Shown here in pieces: positions 31,676 to 43,454 of a stretch of 64,000 nt of DNA. Origin of the DNA: Adiantum capillus-veneris (lineage: Eukaryota; Streptophyta; Polypodiopsida; Polypodiales; Pteridaceae); the NCBI GenBank assembly GCA_014529385.2, contig CM043947.1, positions 122,491,391 to 122,555,390 on the forward strand, given 5' to 3'. The notes beneath the pieces are model-generated. The model was given only the letters and a program-made list of their open reading frames with translations, was not told the origin of the DNA and ran no database searches. Numbering within the stretch: the first letter of the stretch is position 1; each line of letters opens with the position of its first letter. The translations under genes were made by a program, and so were the position numbers.

Positions 31676-32180
31676 TTACTGACTATGGACTTCTGTTCAG
31701 CAACCACTGCGGCTGATATCTGCACCTTCTTCTGGCAGCGATTTGCCTTTTAGCAGCAACCCTCTCTCTCTCTCTCTCTCTCAATCGTTCAAGACTCTAT
31801 TACCTATGTGATCAAGGTTCCGTCTGCCTTACGACAGTTGTTCGATGCTTTGGATCCGCCTATAGGCTAGAACTTGAGACTTTCCCAATGGGGGCAAAGA
31901 AGAGTGACTCCTAAGCTTAGGTTTTTATTTATTCTGGCGCATCGTTTCAACATCCAAGTCATGTTAATGTTGGTGTGAGAAAGCTGCAAGTCTTTTCACA
32001 TACAAAACAATCAGGATGACTACTTCAGCATGTCATAGGCTTTGATATCCCAATGCCCATCGCCTAAGAATAGCATCTAGATTGAAGCTCCTAAGTCCTC
32101 ATCATCCATTTCTATTTTGTATAGCCTATATTTCATCTTTAATCACTAGTGTGCCTACCCGCACTGTCTTTGGGGAGAGA

Positions 32181-32182
<2 letters not shown>

Positions 32183-32219
<37 letters not shown>
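32183..32219. repeat. Poly-G tract (37)
   Basis: The longest homopolymer in the window. It is followed by CGCGGCGGGGAGGCGG, a small GC-rich island in AT-rich surroundings. Confidence 0.92.
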
Positions 32220-34246
32220 CGCGGCGGGGAGGCGGTTAGATCTTATTGAAATATGAGAAAGAGAGAGTGAAATAGATTCTCCCACTTCGCTAGGTTTTTA
32301 GATAGATTGTAATAAACATAAGGATATCGACACATCCAAAGCATCCCCTAGGGTAAAGGAGCGAGTTTAGAGACTATCCTCCACTAAGGAAACATGCACA
32401 CCCCCAACCTAGGGACAAAAATCTGGAATATGCTTGGACTCTTGTTTATGTGTCACTTTATGAATTGCTAAAAAGTGCACCTTTATTGGAACTTGGTTAT
32501 CTCTAAACATTCAAGAGGCCTCAAAATTGAATTTTTCAAGATAGAGCATGAAAATAAAATCCAAAAAATATCAAACTTGGTATCATTCACAAACATTGAT
32601 TTGCAAAGGATCCGAATAGATGCACTTGATACCCACTCCCTATTCTTAGAAAGCAATACTAATAAAGAAAACGGTCAAGTGAATATCCCCTAGAGAGCTT
32701 CGGCCCTTGGCTTGTAAGAACTTGGAAGAGAAAAATTTACCCTTTGACTTTGACAATAAAAAGATAGTTGGTCGTTAATTTAGAGCCAATGTTTGGTTGT
32801 AGATAGAGGCACCATGTTTGAGATTAACACAATTACATGCTTAGTAATGAGTGCATCAAAATTTAAATCGCAAAAACCTCTTCTCGACGTCCTGCAAAAT
32901 AACCATATATGGAGTAAGAAAACCAAGAAATCATAAAATCTTAAACATGATGCCCATTCCTCTGTCAATGTACTTGGCTTGATGCATTGCATGTCCTCCT
33001 CTTCTCAAGCCTTGGAACCATGTGCTTTTAAATTCAAGGCTTGAATTTCACAGCTGTATGTGAGCATGTTTGCCTTGCTCCTTGTGTAGAGTGGTGCATG
33101 GTTTCAAAACCATGGTTTTTCGAAATCATGGCCCCTTGTAGCCCTTATATGTTGTGCATGCCAAGGGATTTCAGCCTCTATTTGTGCATGGGGCAAGCCC
33201 CTAGAATCTCAAAAGAATTCTTTACTACTACATTGATTAATTATTGCCAGACATGATTGTATACAACTTCTGTAAAAATTGAGCAGAAACCATAATGTTA
33301 CTCCCAAAATTGATTTCGTACCCTCTAGGGACGTGTCTGAGGCCATCGTCGCTTGGAAGCTTGGATTGCCTGAGCTTGCAAGAAAACATGGATACACAAA
33401 AACACCCTTGGAGGGGAAGACCTAAATTTCTTTGAACTAAGCCCCTAAGGGCACCGAAAATGAGAAAGGGCCTTCCTTTTCCCATGCTATGGGGGGTAGG
33501 ACAGCGTGAGGTAGCGTAGCAAAAGAGAAGTGCTCATAGAAACCCATACAATGCTTGGTTGTAAGCGTTGATGAAGGTAAAAATGACCAGTTCGTTGAGG
33601 CGCCAATCCCACTCCATTTCATGAAGGCGACATTCTTCTTCCCTTGTGTGTAAGGACCCTTTCTTGTGAGGCCTTGGGTGGTGATGAACTCCGTCATGAA
33701 AGCTTCGATCAAGAGAAAGGATGAGGATGCATGCACCATGCAAGTCTTATGCAAAGCTTCTACACACGTCCTTCCTGCCTCTCCTCCCTCTATGCTTTGA
33801 TACTAGTGAAGGACCACCGATAACTAGGGCATGAATTTCTCCACCACACCACACTCCTTTATAAGCTCGTAGCCTACCTTTTTTGAGTCTTCTAAATTGT
33901 ACATGCCTAGTAGGCCTTGCATAGGTCATGCCCCCCTGTTTGTTGTGATCGGCCCAGCTTGAGTAGACACGTGTGTGAACATGTTGTAAGTGCATATAAA
34001 GGCTTAAGAAAAATCTAATGAAAACTCCTTTTTCTTTTGTGTGCAATCGTGAAATCTTATCTTCTCTCGTCCTCTCGCTTCTCCATAGCCATGTCTGTGA
34101 GACAAGCTCTTGGCTTCACGTTGCGAGCTCTACAAGTGGTATAGAGAAAAGGACTGCCCTTGCTGAGGAATTCGAGAAGGAGAATCAGAGTGAGTCGAGG
34201 AAGAGGGAAGATCTAAAGATAACAGAGATGTTTCATTTAAAAGCCT

Positions 34247-34366
34247 AGCCGAGTGCGAACATTGGATGGTCTTCGCCTCAACACTCGTGTTGGCATTCAA
34301 TATGTGGAGGCGTGGCTTAACAACATGGGGTCGGTGCCTCTCTATAACCTTATGGAAGATGCCACA
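34247..34366 (+). pseudogene. Malate synthase exon fragment
   Basis: The plus strand reads RVRTLDGLRLNTRVGIQY, then VEAWL, then SVPLYNLMEDA. This closely matches a conserved block of plant malate synthase (glyoxylate cycle, peroxisome/glyoxysome), which condenses glyoxylate with acetyl-CoA. Only about 40 codons are recognisable. The sequence after MEDA diverges (TRAVDKVMGQ instead of the expected TAEISRVQ-like text), and no flanking exons or intact splice signals are seen. It is therefore a fragment and not a gene. It lies about 110 bases downstream of a degenerate primer-site-like TGGTATAGAG (34137), so capture by a retroelement is possible. Confidence 0.8.
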
Positions 34367-35135
34367 CGTGCAGTCGATAAGGTTATGGGTCAGAAAGATG
34401 TGTGCGTAGGTAGTGAAGCACAGGCAAAGCGCATTATTATCACATTGAAGTATTCGATTGGGCGGCTCAACAGTGTCAGGTAGCAGCATTCAAGGACAGC
34501 GGGTGTGCAACCGAGAACAGCACGGACAGAGCAGCGTCGCCATCAGGGACGGTGGTGGGAGTTTCCAACGATGGCGACCTTGCTGACATAAGCCAAAACA
34601 CACACTCACACACACACGTCATCGCTGGCGCTCACAAGGCACCATGTCTGCAGGTCTTTTTTTATTATTGAAGTCTCACTTTATTAAAAATATTTCAAAT
34701 GGCCTTATTTTTATCTTAGAGCATATTCACATGAACATAGTGACAAAAATGATTATATGTATGATAATGTATATCATTCTTGATGATGTATGCCAATGAA
34801 TCAAACCCCTCAAACCATTCTCTGATAATATTTTTTGTAACAGGATAGACACTGGCCCAACAATGAGTGAATGTGGCCGGTGGTAAGACCTTCCCAATGC
34901 AGATTTGCATTCCTTTTACATCACTACTCATGAGGTTAACGCATAAATCTAAACCCGAGGTTAGCTAGAGTATAGCAAAAACTCTAGGGTTTGGGCATAA
35001 ACCATAAACATTGCATGATGGTAGCTCAGTAGTAGCACCAAGTTATGAGAAAATCTAAAACTCATGGTTTACGAGTATACCAGAAATTTGTGGTTGAGAG
35101 TAAACCTAAAACTTTGTGTGTCATGATTGTGTGAG
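34367..35135. other. Unassigned stretch
   Basis: Nothing recognised apart from an ACACAC-rich patch near 34597-34616. Confidence 0.4.
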
Positions 35136-35715
35136 TGTCATAAAATCTAATATCTAACCAACCCAAATGGTTTCCTCATATTAAACTGGTCATTTAATGT
35201 GGGAGAATAAACGAGAATAAGGGTTAGAATATAGACATGTGCTTATGTGTCTGTCTCAACACGAGACCAAGGTTAAAGGGGTCCAAATTAGAGATGGTCT
35301 GTCAAATAGCAATGCTACCTAATGGAGCTTAAAGGCCTTAGGGTTAGCTTCATTAAAGACCTCCAAAGGTTAGTGTTAAAAGTCATTGACCTTAGGCAAG
35401 CTAGGGTTGTGCTTGAGGTGGAAACCCGCCCGGCCCAAGCTTGAGGTGCTTGGCGTGCTTGCCGACTAAGGTTCTTGAGGTGCTTAATGACTAAGGTGCT
35501 TGAGGGGTTAAGGTGTTTTAAAAATTCAAAGCACATCCCTACACAAGGGGGGGTGAGCCCTCATTGTAGGAGCTAGAGAGAGAACACACACACACCCTCA
35601 CACAAGTCAATCCTGCCTAATGAAGCAACAGGGACACTTGTCAGGTTCCTCTCCATGTTGCCCTCATAAGGTGCCTAAAGCCTATTGGTTGGCCTCTTAA
35701 GGGGTCCAATGATAA
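35136..35715 (+). repeat. LTR copy A (5' part), interrupted by LTR copy B
   Basis: It starts TGTCATAAAATCTAATATC and follows the first ~620 bases of LTR copy C (39987 onward), with AACGAGAA, AGAGATGGT and GGGGTCCAATGA as landmarks. It stops exactly at the terminus of copy B (35716), as expected if the B element inserted into it. Confidence 0.82.
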
Positions 35716-37309
35716 TGTAATGGAATTGGCCTATTAACTTGAGAGTAGCGGAAATTAATGAGAATACTTTTGAGAGATTACTTTGTGAGCATAGCGGGTG
35801 AACATAATCGAAGATAACAACATAGTCATAGCAATTAGTTAACTTGACATGAACTATACTTTTGCAAGAGAGAGAATTTAGAGAACATGACAACAGTTGA
35901 GGACCAGATTTATGTGGAGCCGGTCCCCCCTCCAATAGGCATTTGTATTCTGATTTTTCCCATTAAGAGAGACTTGTTACAATACAATCTTTGTGTTCCT
36001 TGTGACCTAGGTGATACAATGAAGATGGAAAGATTCATGCATCACAAGCATAACATAAGCTTTGAAGAAAGCTTTAACTATCCCAAGCCTCGGTCCCAAG
36101 ACCTCAAACACCTTCGAAGGTGGAGAGAGCTAGCAGGGAATGAGGGTAGGAAAGAGCAAGAAGAAACATTTCATAGGAGAAAGAATTAGTTCCTCACTTA
36201 TCATAACTCTTCTTGCTAGCATGCATAATAGCATAGTAATGAAGATGGAGAAGATGGAAAGCTTAAGCATTGAAGCATGGCTCTTGGTTGGATTTGCACT
36301 CCATAGCCAAGAGTTGGTGTAGGCTCTCAACCTCTATTTGCTTGGAGAAGGAGAGGGAGCTCTTGCACTTTGCATAGCACACAATGAGAGTGTATGTGAG
36401 TGTGTGTGGGTGAGTATACCCCCCTAAGCAACCCCCTATCTTGCTTGGGTCGACCCCCCCCCCCCCCCCCCCTGTAGCTCATGCTTGAAGCTCATTGGAC
36501 CTCTCCAGGCCTAGCCAATCACAAGCAGGAGGCATTACAAGCAACAAGGGTAGCCTTGGGACAAGTGTCCCCCTTTTCCCTTTGAGAGAGAGGACTTGAT
36601 AAATACAAAATCAATTAATTAAATCTTCTAAATTATCATTGGATGGCCAACCAATAGGCTTCAGGCACACCATGAGGGCAACATGAGGAGGAACTTGACA
36701 AGTGTCCCTTTTGCTTTCTTTGTACCATGCATGCCTTTGTGTGAGTGTGTGGGTGTTCTCTCTCATCCCCCCTCTTGTAGGGCTCACCCCCTCCTTGTAG
36801 GGTTTGAATCTTGACCTTTTGACACCTCAAACCCCTCATGCATAGGCCCAATTCCCACCACAAGCTTGGCCCTTGAGCACTTTAAGCTTGGGCTGAAGCT
36901 TGGTCTAAGTTCTCACCTTAAGTGCAACCCTAGCATCTCAAGCATGACAAGCACCTTAAGTATCTCAACCATCAAGCACCTCAATCATCAAGAACCTCAA
37001 GCACCTTAAGTTTGGGCCGGGTTCTCACCTCAAGCTCAGCCCTAGCTTACATAAGGTCAAAGGACTTTTACACTAACTATTGGAGGTCTTCAATGACGCT
37101 AACCCTAAGGTCTTATGCTCCATTGGTTAGCCTTGCTCTTTGATAGACCATCTCTCATTTGGGCCCCTTTACCATTGGCCCCGTGTTGAGATAGATCTAT
37201 AAGCACATCTCAATATCTTAACCCTTGTTCTCGTTTATTCTCTCACATTAAGTGATCAGATTAATATGAAAAAATCATTTGGGTTGGTTAGATATTAGTA
37301 TTTATGACA
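35716..37309 (-). repeat. LTR copy B, 3' LTR of a minus-strand Ty3/gypsy element
   Basis: On the minus strand it starts TGTCATAAATACTAATATC (37309) and ends CCATTACA (35716), 1594 bases. It is the reverse complement of copies A and C. It lies downstream of the minus-strand pol remnant, which fits a 3' LTR. It contains a 19-base poly-C (36454-36472). Confidence 0.85.
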
Positions 37310-37618
37310 TTTAGAAGAGATAAAGCCTTAGTCATTGGTCAATCTTACTTAGCGGATAGAGGATCCCTTTTTATCCTACAACATCTTTACAAAATGGATG
37401 ACTAATCCATTTGGTGCTTGGGAGACATAGTTGTCGCAAGCATGTCTGCTCTTTAGTCCATTTCATTCTCCCAAAGTAGAGTGAAAAATTCTACTTGGAC
37501 GTCATCATCACAAACATGATTCTAAGCATGCATACTATTTAAATTTGTGCACAATCAAAAGAGAACTAGTCTTATAAGACAAAAACATTGGTCATTTAAA
37601 AGAAATTTGTACATTTGC
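37310..37618 (-). other. 3' untranslated part of the element with LTR B
   Basis: Sequence between the chromodomain end and LTR B. No clear polypurine tract is seen next to the LTR. Confidence 0.5.
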
Positions 37619-39986
37619 TTACTCTAATGTAGAATTGTAAGCATTAACAAGGTTCATACTATCCTTAAGTTGTATTCCTTGCATCCATCTAGCATCTTCA
37701 AAAGGATCATTTTTGAACTTAATAAGATACCCTCGGATAATCTTACCATGTCGTAGTACCTTGTCTTCATGCCGAAGGATAGCTTCGGGTTGTAGCACCT
37801 CTTCTTGGTCTTCAACTTCGGGAGGGTCTTCAATAATTGGTTCACTTGGTGGCTCTCCTTTGTAGGGCTTAAGTAGGCTCACATGAAAATCATTGTGTAT
37901 GAGCCAATGATTGGGCAACTTGAGTTGGTAGGCCGTCTCATTGATAGGCTTCAAAATTTCAACAGGACCATGGTATCTTTTTGCTAGCTTAGCATAATGC
38001 TTTTGATGGCCCGTAGGATTTTTGCATGTCGTTTGCCTTAATCGAGCCTTAGGAAACTTAAGTAAGACCCATTCATTTTTTTTTAACGTTAAGGCCCTTC
38101 TATGCTTGTCAGCCACAGCTTTTTGCCTTTGTTGAGAGATGGATATAGCCTCCTTAATCTTTTAAAAAGATTCTTGTAGGTCATGGCTATACTCATCGAC
38201 GTTTGAAAGGATTCTTGTAGGTCATGGCTATACTCATCGGCGGTGAAGATCTTCCCATGTACTTTGAGTAGCAAGGGACTTTTAGGTATTCCCTCAATGA
38301 TCTCAAAAGGTGCTTTTCCCGTAGAAGTATGTACAGTGTTATTGTAGGCATACTCTACAAGAGGTAAGTACTTTTCCCATTGTGAGCGTTGATCTACTTC
38401 GGTAACATAAGTCTTGAGTATCGTAAGATTGGTTATCTCACTTTGGCCATCCGTTTGTGTGTGATAGGTCGACGAGAAATTCAAGCTTGTTCCTAGATTT
38501 TCAAAGAGACCTTTCAAAAATTACTAGTCATTCTAGAATCTCTATCTGACACGATGGATGTTGGTAATCCATGATGTTTGAAAATCTGAGATATGAAGAG
38601 AGTTTCCATTTGGTGTGTCTTAATAGTCTTTTTGACAGGAATAAAGTGTGCTTGCTTGCTAAACTTGTCGACTATTGTCCATATTCTCGTATTCCTATGG
38701 ATAGACTTGGGTAATCCAAAGATGAAATCCATGGATATACTCTCCCATGGTGAATTTGGGATAGGCAATGGCTGGAGTAATCCAAGTTGCTTCCCTCTAT
38801 CATATTTGGTCTTTTGGCACACTACACATTTTGAAACATACTCTTGTATGTCCACTTTCATGGTAGGCCAATAGAAATACTTCTCTACTCCTCGGAGAGT
38901 AGGTTGAATACCTCTATGCCCCGCATAGGGAGGAGCATGGGATTCATACATAACTTTATCACCAAGGGAATGGGTAACACATAGCCTATTGCCATGGAGA
39001 AGATAACCATCCTCCAAGGTGAATGGTTCCTCTTTCTTCCCCAAAGCAAGGGCTGACATTATGTCTCTAAAGTTAGGATCAGTAGCATACTCATCTATCA
39101 TAGAAGATAGATCATTGTGAGTAGCTATAGACACCGCATTAACTTTTGGTCGTCATGAAAGTGCATCGACCACTTGATTGTGCTTACCAGCAATGTGAGC
39201 AATATGAAAATTGAATTGCGAAAGAAAATTTGCCCACCTCATTTGTTTGTCGGAGAGCTTGGTTTGCGTCATGAAATACTCGAGACTTTGGTGATCGGTT
39301 CGTAGAATGAATGGAGTCCCCAATAGGTAGTGCTTCCATGTGTCTAGGGCATGTAGAACAGCTAAAAGCTCTTTTTCATAAATGCCCAAGACTCGTTCAT
39401 CCGTATTGAGCCTTCGGCTCTCATATACTATGGCATGCCCTTCTTGAAGCAAAATTGCTCCAAGGCAATCACCACAAGTATCACATTGAACCTCAAATGG
39501 CTTTGAGAAATCTGGAAGCACGAGGACTAGTTGGGAGGTAAGCTTCTCCTTCAGCTTATCAAAAGCATTTTGCTCCTTATCAGTCCATACATACTTTTCT
39601 TCTTAGTTAAGTCATGTAGTGGTCCTGCTATTTGAGAGAATTTTGCTATGAAGGGTCTATAGTATGCGCACATACCAATAAAGCTTCTTAGCTCATGTAG
39701 ATTCCTTGGATTAGGCCATGCTTTATAACCTCTAACTTTGATGGATCCATGCACATACCATCTTGAGAGATAATATGACCTAGGTATTGGGAAGAATTCA
39801 TTTTTCTTTTGGTTAAGAAAAAGCTTGTTCTCCCTCAATGCTTGAAAAATCACTTTGGAGATGTTGCTTATGCTCCTCCAAATACTTGGAGTAGATGATG
39901 ATATCATCAAAGAACACTCCAGTGAATTTGCGATAAGGTCTAAAAAAATTCTCCATTAGACGATTGAACGTAGCTGGTGCATTAGT
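37619..39986 (-). pseudogene. Ty3/gypsy chromovirus pol, truncated in RT by LTR C
   Basis: Reading leftward from 39986: the RT remnant starts at TNAPATFNRLM and keeps FDDIIIYSK. RNase H (39521-39153) has VQCDTCGDCLGAILLQ, YEKELLAVLHAL and LRTDHQSLEYF. Integrase (39134-38089) has the zinc module HRGIQPTLRGVEKYFYWP...CVVCQK, SMDFIFGLPKS, SDRDSR and QTDGQSEITN. A chromodomain tail (EAILRHEDKVLRHGKIIRGY...DARWMQ) ends at 37619. Frames break at about 39550, 39140 and 38515, and a ~50-base segment is duplicated near 38163-38240. The N-terminal RT, protease and gag are cut off where LTR C begins. It belongs to a different lineage from element 1 by sequence. Confidence 0.9.
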
Positions 39987-40704
39987 TGTCATAAAATCTA
40001 ATATCTAACCAACCCAAATTATTTTCTCATATTAAATTGATCATTTAATGTGGGATAATAAACGAGAACAAGGGTTAGAATATAGACATGTACTTTTGAA
40101 TCTATCTCAACATGGAGCCAATGGTAAAGGGATCCAAATGAGAGATGGTATGTCAAAGAGCAACGCTACCTAATGGAGTTTAAAAGACCTTAGGGTTATC
40201 TTCATTAAAGACCTCCAAAAGTTAGTGTTAAAAAGTCCTTTAACTTTACGCAAGCTAGAGTTAACCTCGAGGTGGGAATCGTACCCAAGCATGAAGTGCT
40301 AAAACTCTTAAAGTGGTTGTGAGAACCTTTTTATGCTTAAATGACTAAGGTTTTTGAAATGTTAAATTCAAAGATAAATTCTTAAGAGGCATGAACGTCC
40401 ATGCTTGATTGACTAAGGCTTGAAGTATTCAATTGAAAACAAATGACTTAAGAAGCATAAAAGACACATGCTTGCTTGATTGAATAAGTCCTTGAAGTAT
40501 TCCATTCAACCAAATGACTCAATAAGCATAAAAGACACATGTTCAAATGATCCTCCACATGTGGCCCTCACGATGTGCTTGAATGCTATTGGTTAGGTTT
40601 TAAAGGGGTCCAATGAGAATTTAGATACATAAAAATAAATAATTAAGTTCTTTCTCTCAAAAGAGGAAAAAGAGAACACATGTCCAATGGAAATAGTAAA
40701 ATAA

Positions 40705-40762
<58 letters not shown>

Positions 40763-41508
40763 GTGGACCAAGCATGAGAGGGGGGTATACTCTCCCACAC
40801 ACACACACACATTCTCTCATTGTGTGGAGTGCAAAATGCAAGAGATCCATCTCCTTCTCCAAGTTTGTTGAGAAGTGGAGAGACTACACCAACACTCTTG
40901 GCTATGGAGTGCAAATCCAACCAAGATCCATGCTTCAATGCTTAAGCTTGTCATCTTCTTCATCTTCATTATTATGCTATTATGCTATGCTAAGCAAAAA
41001 GAGCGATGATAAGTGATGAACTATTTCTTTCTCCTATGGAATGTTTCTTCTTCCTCTTCCCTACCCTCATTCCCTGCTAGCTCTATCCACCTTTGAAGGT
41101 GTTTGAGGCCTTGGGACTGAGGCTTGGGATAGTTAATGATTTTGGAAAAGTTCATGTTAAGCTCGTGATGCATGAAGCTTTCCATTTTCATAGCATCACC
41201 AAAGTCACAAGGAACACAAAGATTGTATTGTAACAAAGTCTATCTTGATGGGAGAATCTATAATACAAATGCCTTTTGGAGGGGGGACCGGCTCCAAGTA
41301 AATCTAGTCATCATCTATTGTCATGTTCTCTAATACTCTCTCTCTTGCAAAAGTATTTTTCATGCCAAATTAAATAAGTACTATGTTTATGTTGCTACCA
41401 TCAATTAAGTTCACCCTCCTCCAAGTTCTCAAAGTAATCTCACAAAAATTCTCACTCTAATTTTCTTAATTCCACTATTCTCAAAGTTCATATGCCATTA
41501 GCATTACA
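39987..41508 (+). repeat. LTR copy C, 5' LTR of a plus-strand element
   Basis: It runs from TGTCATAAAATC to TAGCATTACA (1522 bases) and is followed by a primer site, so it is a 5' LTR. It contains an AG tract (40708-40761) and an AC tract (40796-40811). It inserted into the RT gene of the minus-strand element. Confidence 0.88.
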
Positions 41509-41509
41509 T

Positions 41510-41521
41510 TGGTATTAGAGC
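41510..41521 (+). other. Primer binding site after LTR C
   Basis: TGGTATTAGAGC starts one base after the LTR. It matches the initiator tRNA-Met site with one C-to-T change. Confidence 0.85.
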
Positions 41522-41921
41522 ATTTGGTTTCTCTTTTCTTGCTTAAGAAGAGAGGTCCTTAAGTAGCTTATTAATGGTTGATTTTGTTAACTATATTAGG
41601 GTAAGTGGGACTGGGAAATATTATCGATTTTGTTGAGCCCACTATGTGGGATATGGTGCACACCTCGGGAGCTTTGGTCTTAATAATGAGTCTTCTTAGA
41701 CTTGCCTACGGCTTTACCATTATTGAGCCATAAGAAGTCCAAAAGGAGCTATCCCTTAGCAACTTTGCTATGTTAGACCCACTCCACTACTCTGTATAAT
41801 TAACCAATTCGAGTCGTGGGTGTAGATACTTAAGTGCCTATTTTCAAAGGCTAAGAGGAGTACCAACTAAGGTTTTGAATTTCCATAGCATACACTAAGT
41901 AAACACATAAGTCTAATTAAT

Positions 41922-42540
41922 ATGACTGACAATAACCAAGAGAGTAGAATGAACATCGATAACTTTGATTTTTGACATGAAGGTGCTAATGATGATGCCC
42001 CCATGTTTGTTAATTATCTTGTTACTAGGTTGCAACAAGCTATGGGCAACTCCACTTTGCAAGCCGAAGTTACTCAACAACTTCGTGCTTATGGGATTTC
42101 CTTTCCTCTCCAAGAGGAGAGAGTGCTTAGGAGGCCTCTTGATGAGACCCCCAAAAGAAGACTCTCTCCCATATGAGAGGAGGAATCCAAAGATCAAGAA
42201 AGTAATAAATCCCTAAGTTCCTCCGAAGATGTGGCTCTACGAAGAAAGGGGACTAAACGATCGCCAACTCCTCCCAAGAGGAAACGGTTAACCCATAGTC
42301 CTTCTCCTCGTCACTCCAAAAGGGAAGAGAGGAAACAAAGGAAGAAAAGGGAAAGAAAGAGGTCACCCTCTTCTCCTTCTTCTTCACCTTCCTCCTCTAC
42401 CGATGAAAGCTATGGCTGAGGACATTGCAAATCTTACCCTGCATGGCGAAGGTCACAAAAGCTAAAGAAGTTCAAAGAGGGAGGAAAGAGTATCTCTTTT
42501 CTCATGATCTAGCATATGGACGATAAGTTAGTTTCAAGCT
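41922..42540 (+). pseudogene. gag N-terminal remnant of the element with LTR C
   Basis: The frame starts MTDNNQESRMNIDNFDF and then hits TGA. It continues as NYLVTRLQQAMGNSTLQAEV and, after another stop, a basic Ser/Arg-rich part (42231-42419, KRSPTPPKRKRLTHSPS...KKRERKRSPSS). No zinc knuckle or pol follows before the sequence becomes unrecognisable, so the element is truncated. Confidence 0.65.
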
Positions 42541-42966
42541 GGTTGCAGTTTGCTCCCTAGCTTATGACGCTTGGACTATAATCTTCTAGGTCTTGATAAC
42601 TTCATATTGATACCTAGTAAGGGAGAAACGAGGTCATATATGTATGGTATCAATTATTTAAACACCTAGTATGATATCCACTTATTTAGAGCTAAAGTAA
42701 AGGTGCACATGGTGAATTCATAATTGAGATACACCACATGCATTCACTACTTGTGTATTCACTATTGTAGTACATTAGACGCATTGGCTAGCAATCGTAT
42801 GCAAAGAGTTGCGTGTGTAACTAACATGTGCAGATGTTAATCGACATCAAGTGTATAGTTCTAAAAACGAGATCCAAATAAATCGAAGCAAAGGAAGTAA
42901 TACCAAAATTCTATAACAAGCAAAGAGACAAAGATGGATGAAATGCAATAATAGATGAAGTGCTTA

Positions 42967-43105
42967 CTGACCTGCAATGCTGTACTGACTCTTTTTGCTT
43001 GTCCAACCAACAGGCCGATATTTTCAAAAAACCAATTTGAACAGTTAAACATATCATCTTGCAATGAAACCACAGACTGGAAGTACAAAGTATACAGTGC
43101 ACATC
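42967..43105 (-). other. Possible orphan exon
   Basis: The minus strand reads SVVSLQDDMFNCSNWFFENI followed by GLLVGQAKRVSTALQ. It ends at a donor-like CAG|GTCAGTAAG (about 42975). Composition is protein-like, but no family is recognised and no partner exon was found. It may be part of a decayed gene. Confidence 0.25.
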
Positions 43106-43386
43106 ATACAGAGGTGCCATACAAAAGTATGGTGGAGAGCTGGCACTGTGGTCTCTCCAAAAAATTATAAGAAACGGAATTCGTGCCCTGCCCCGTAGCG
43201 GTTATGTGTTGCGCCAAGCAAACTCATGCGCATGGGAAATTGGATGCAGATAACGGACCTTGCAATGTTGTTGAGTTGGAGTCACGCTTGTACAGTTGGA
43301 ACGTGCAGTGTTGTGATATATGTCCTCCCTGCCATACACAAAACACGTAGATGTAACTTCATGTTCTATGGCCTCTGATAAGTATT

Positions 43387-43389
<3 letters not shown>

Positions 43390-43440
<51 letters not shown>

Positions 43441-43454
43441 TGTGTGTGTGTGTG
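43390..43454. repeat. Compound (CT)n(GT)n microsatellite
   Basis: About 48 bases of CT followed by TTGTGTGTGTGTGTGTG. Confidence 0.95.

Larger units (their letters stand above)
30224..34133. other. Unassigned, low-complexity-rich stretch
   Basis: No gene recognised. It holds a 27-base poly-G (30553-30579), an (AC)n(AG)n compound tract (31612-31672), a CT tract (31761-31783) and a 37-base poly-G (32183-32219). About 33930-34133 could be the end of an unclassified LTR, because TGGTATAGAG follows at 34137, but this is weak. Confidence 0.4.

Noticed and set aside
34137-34160. Firm call of an LTR retrotransposon ending at 34134
   Set aside because: The primer-site match is imperfect (TGGTATAGAGAAAAGG) and no second LTR was found. 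Kept only as a hint for the malate synthase fragment.
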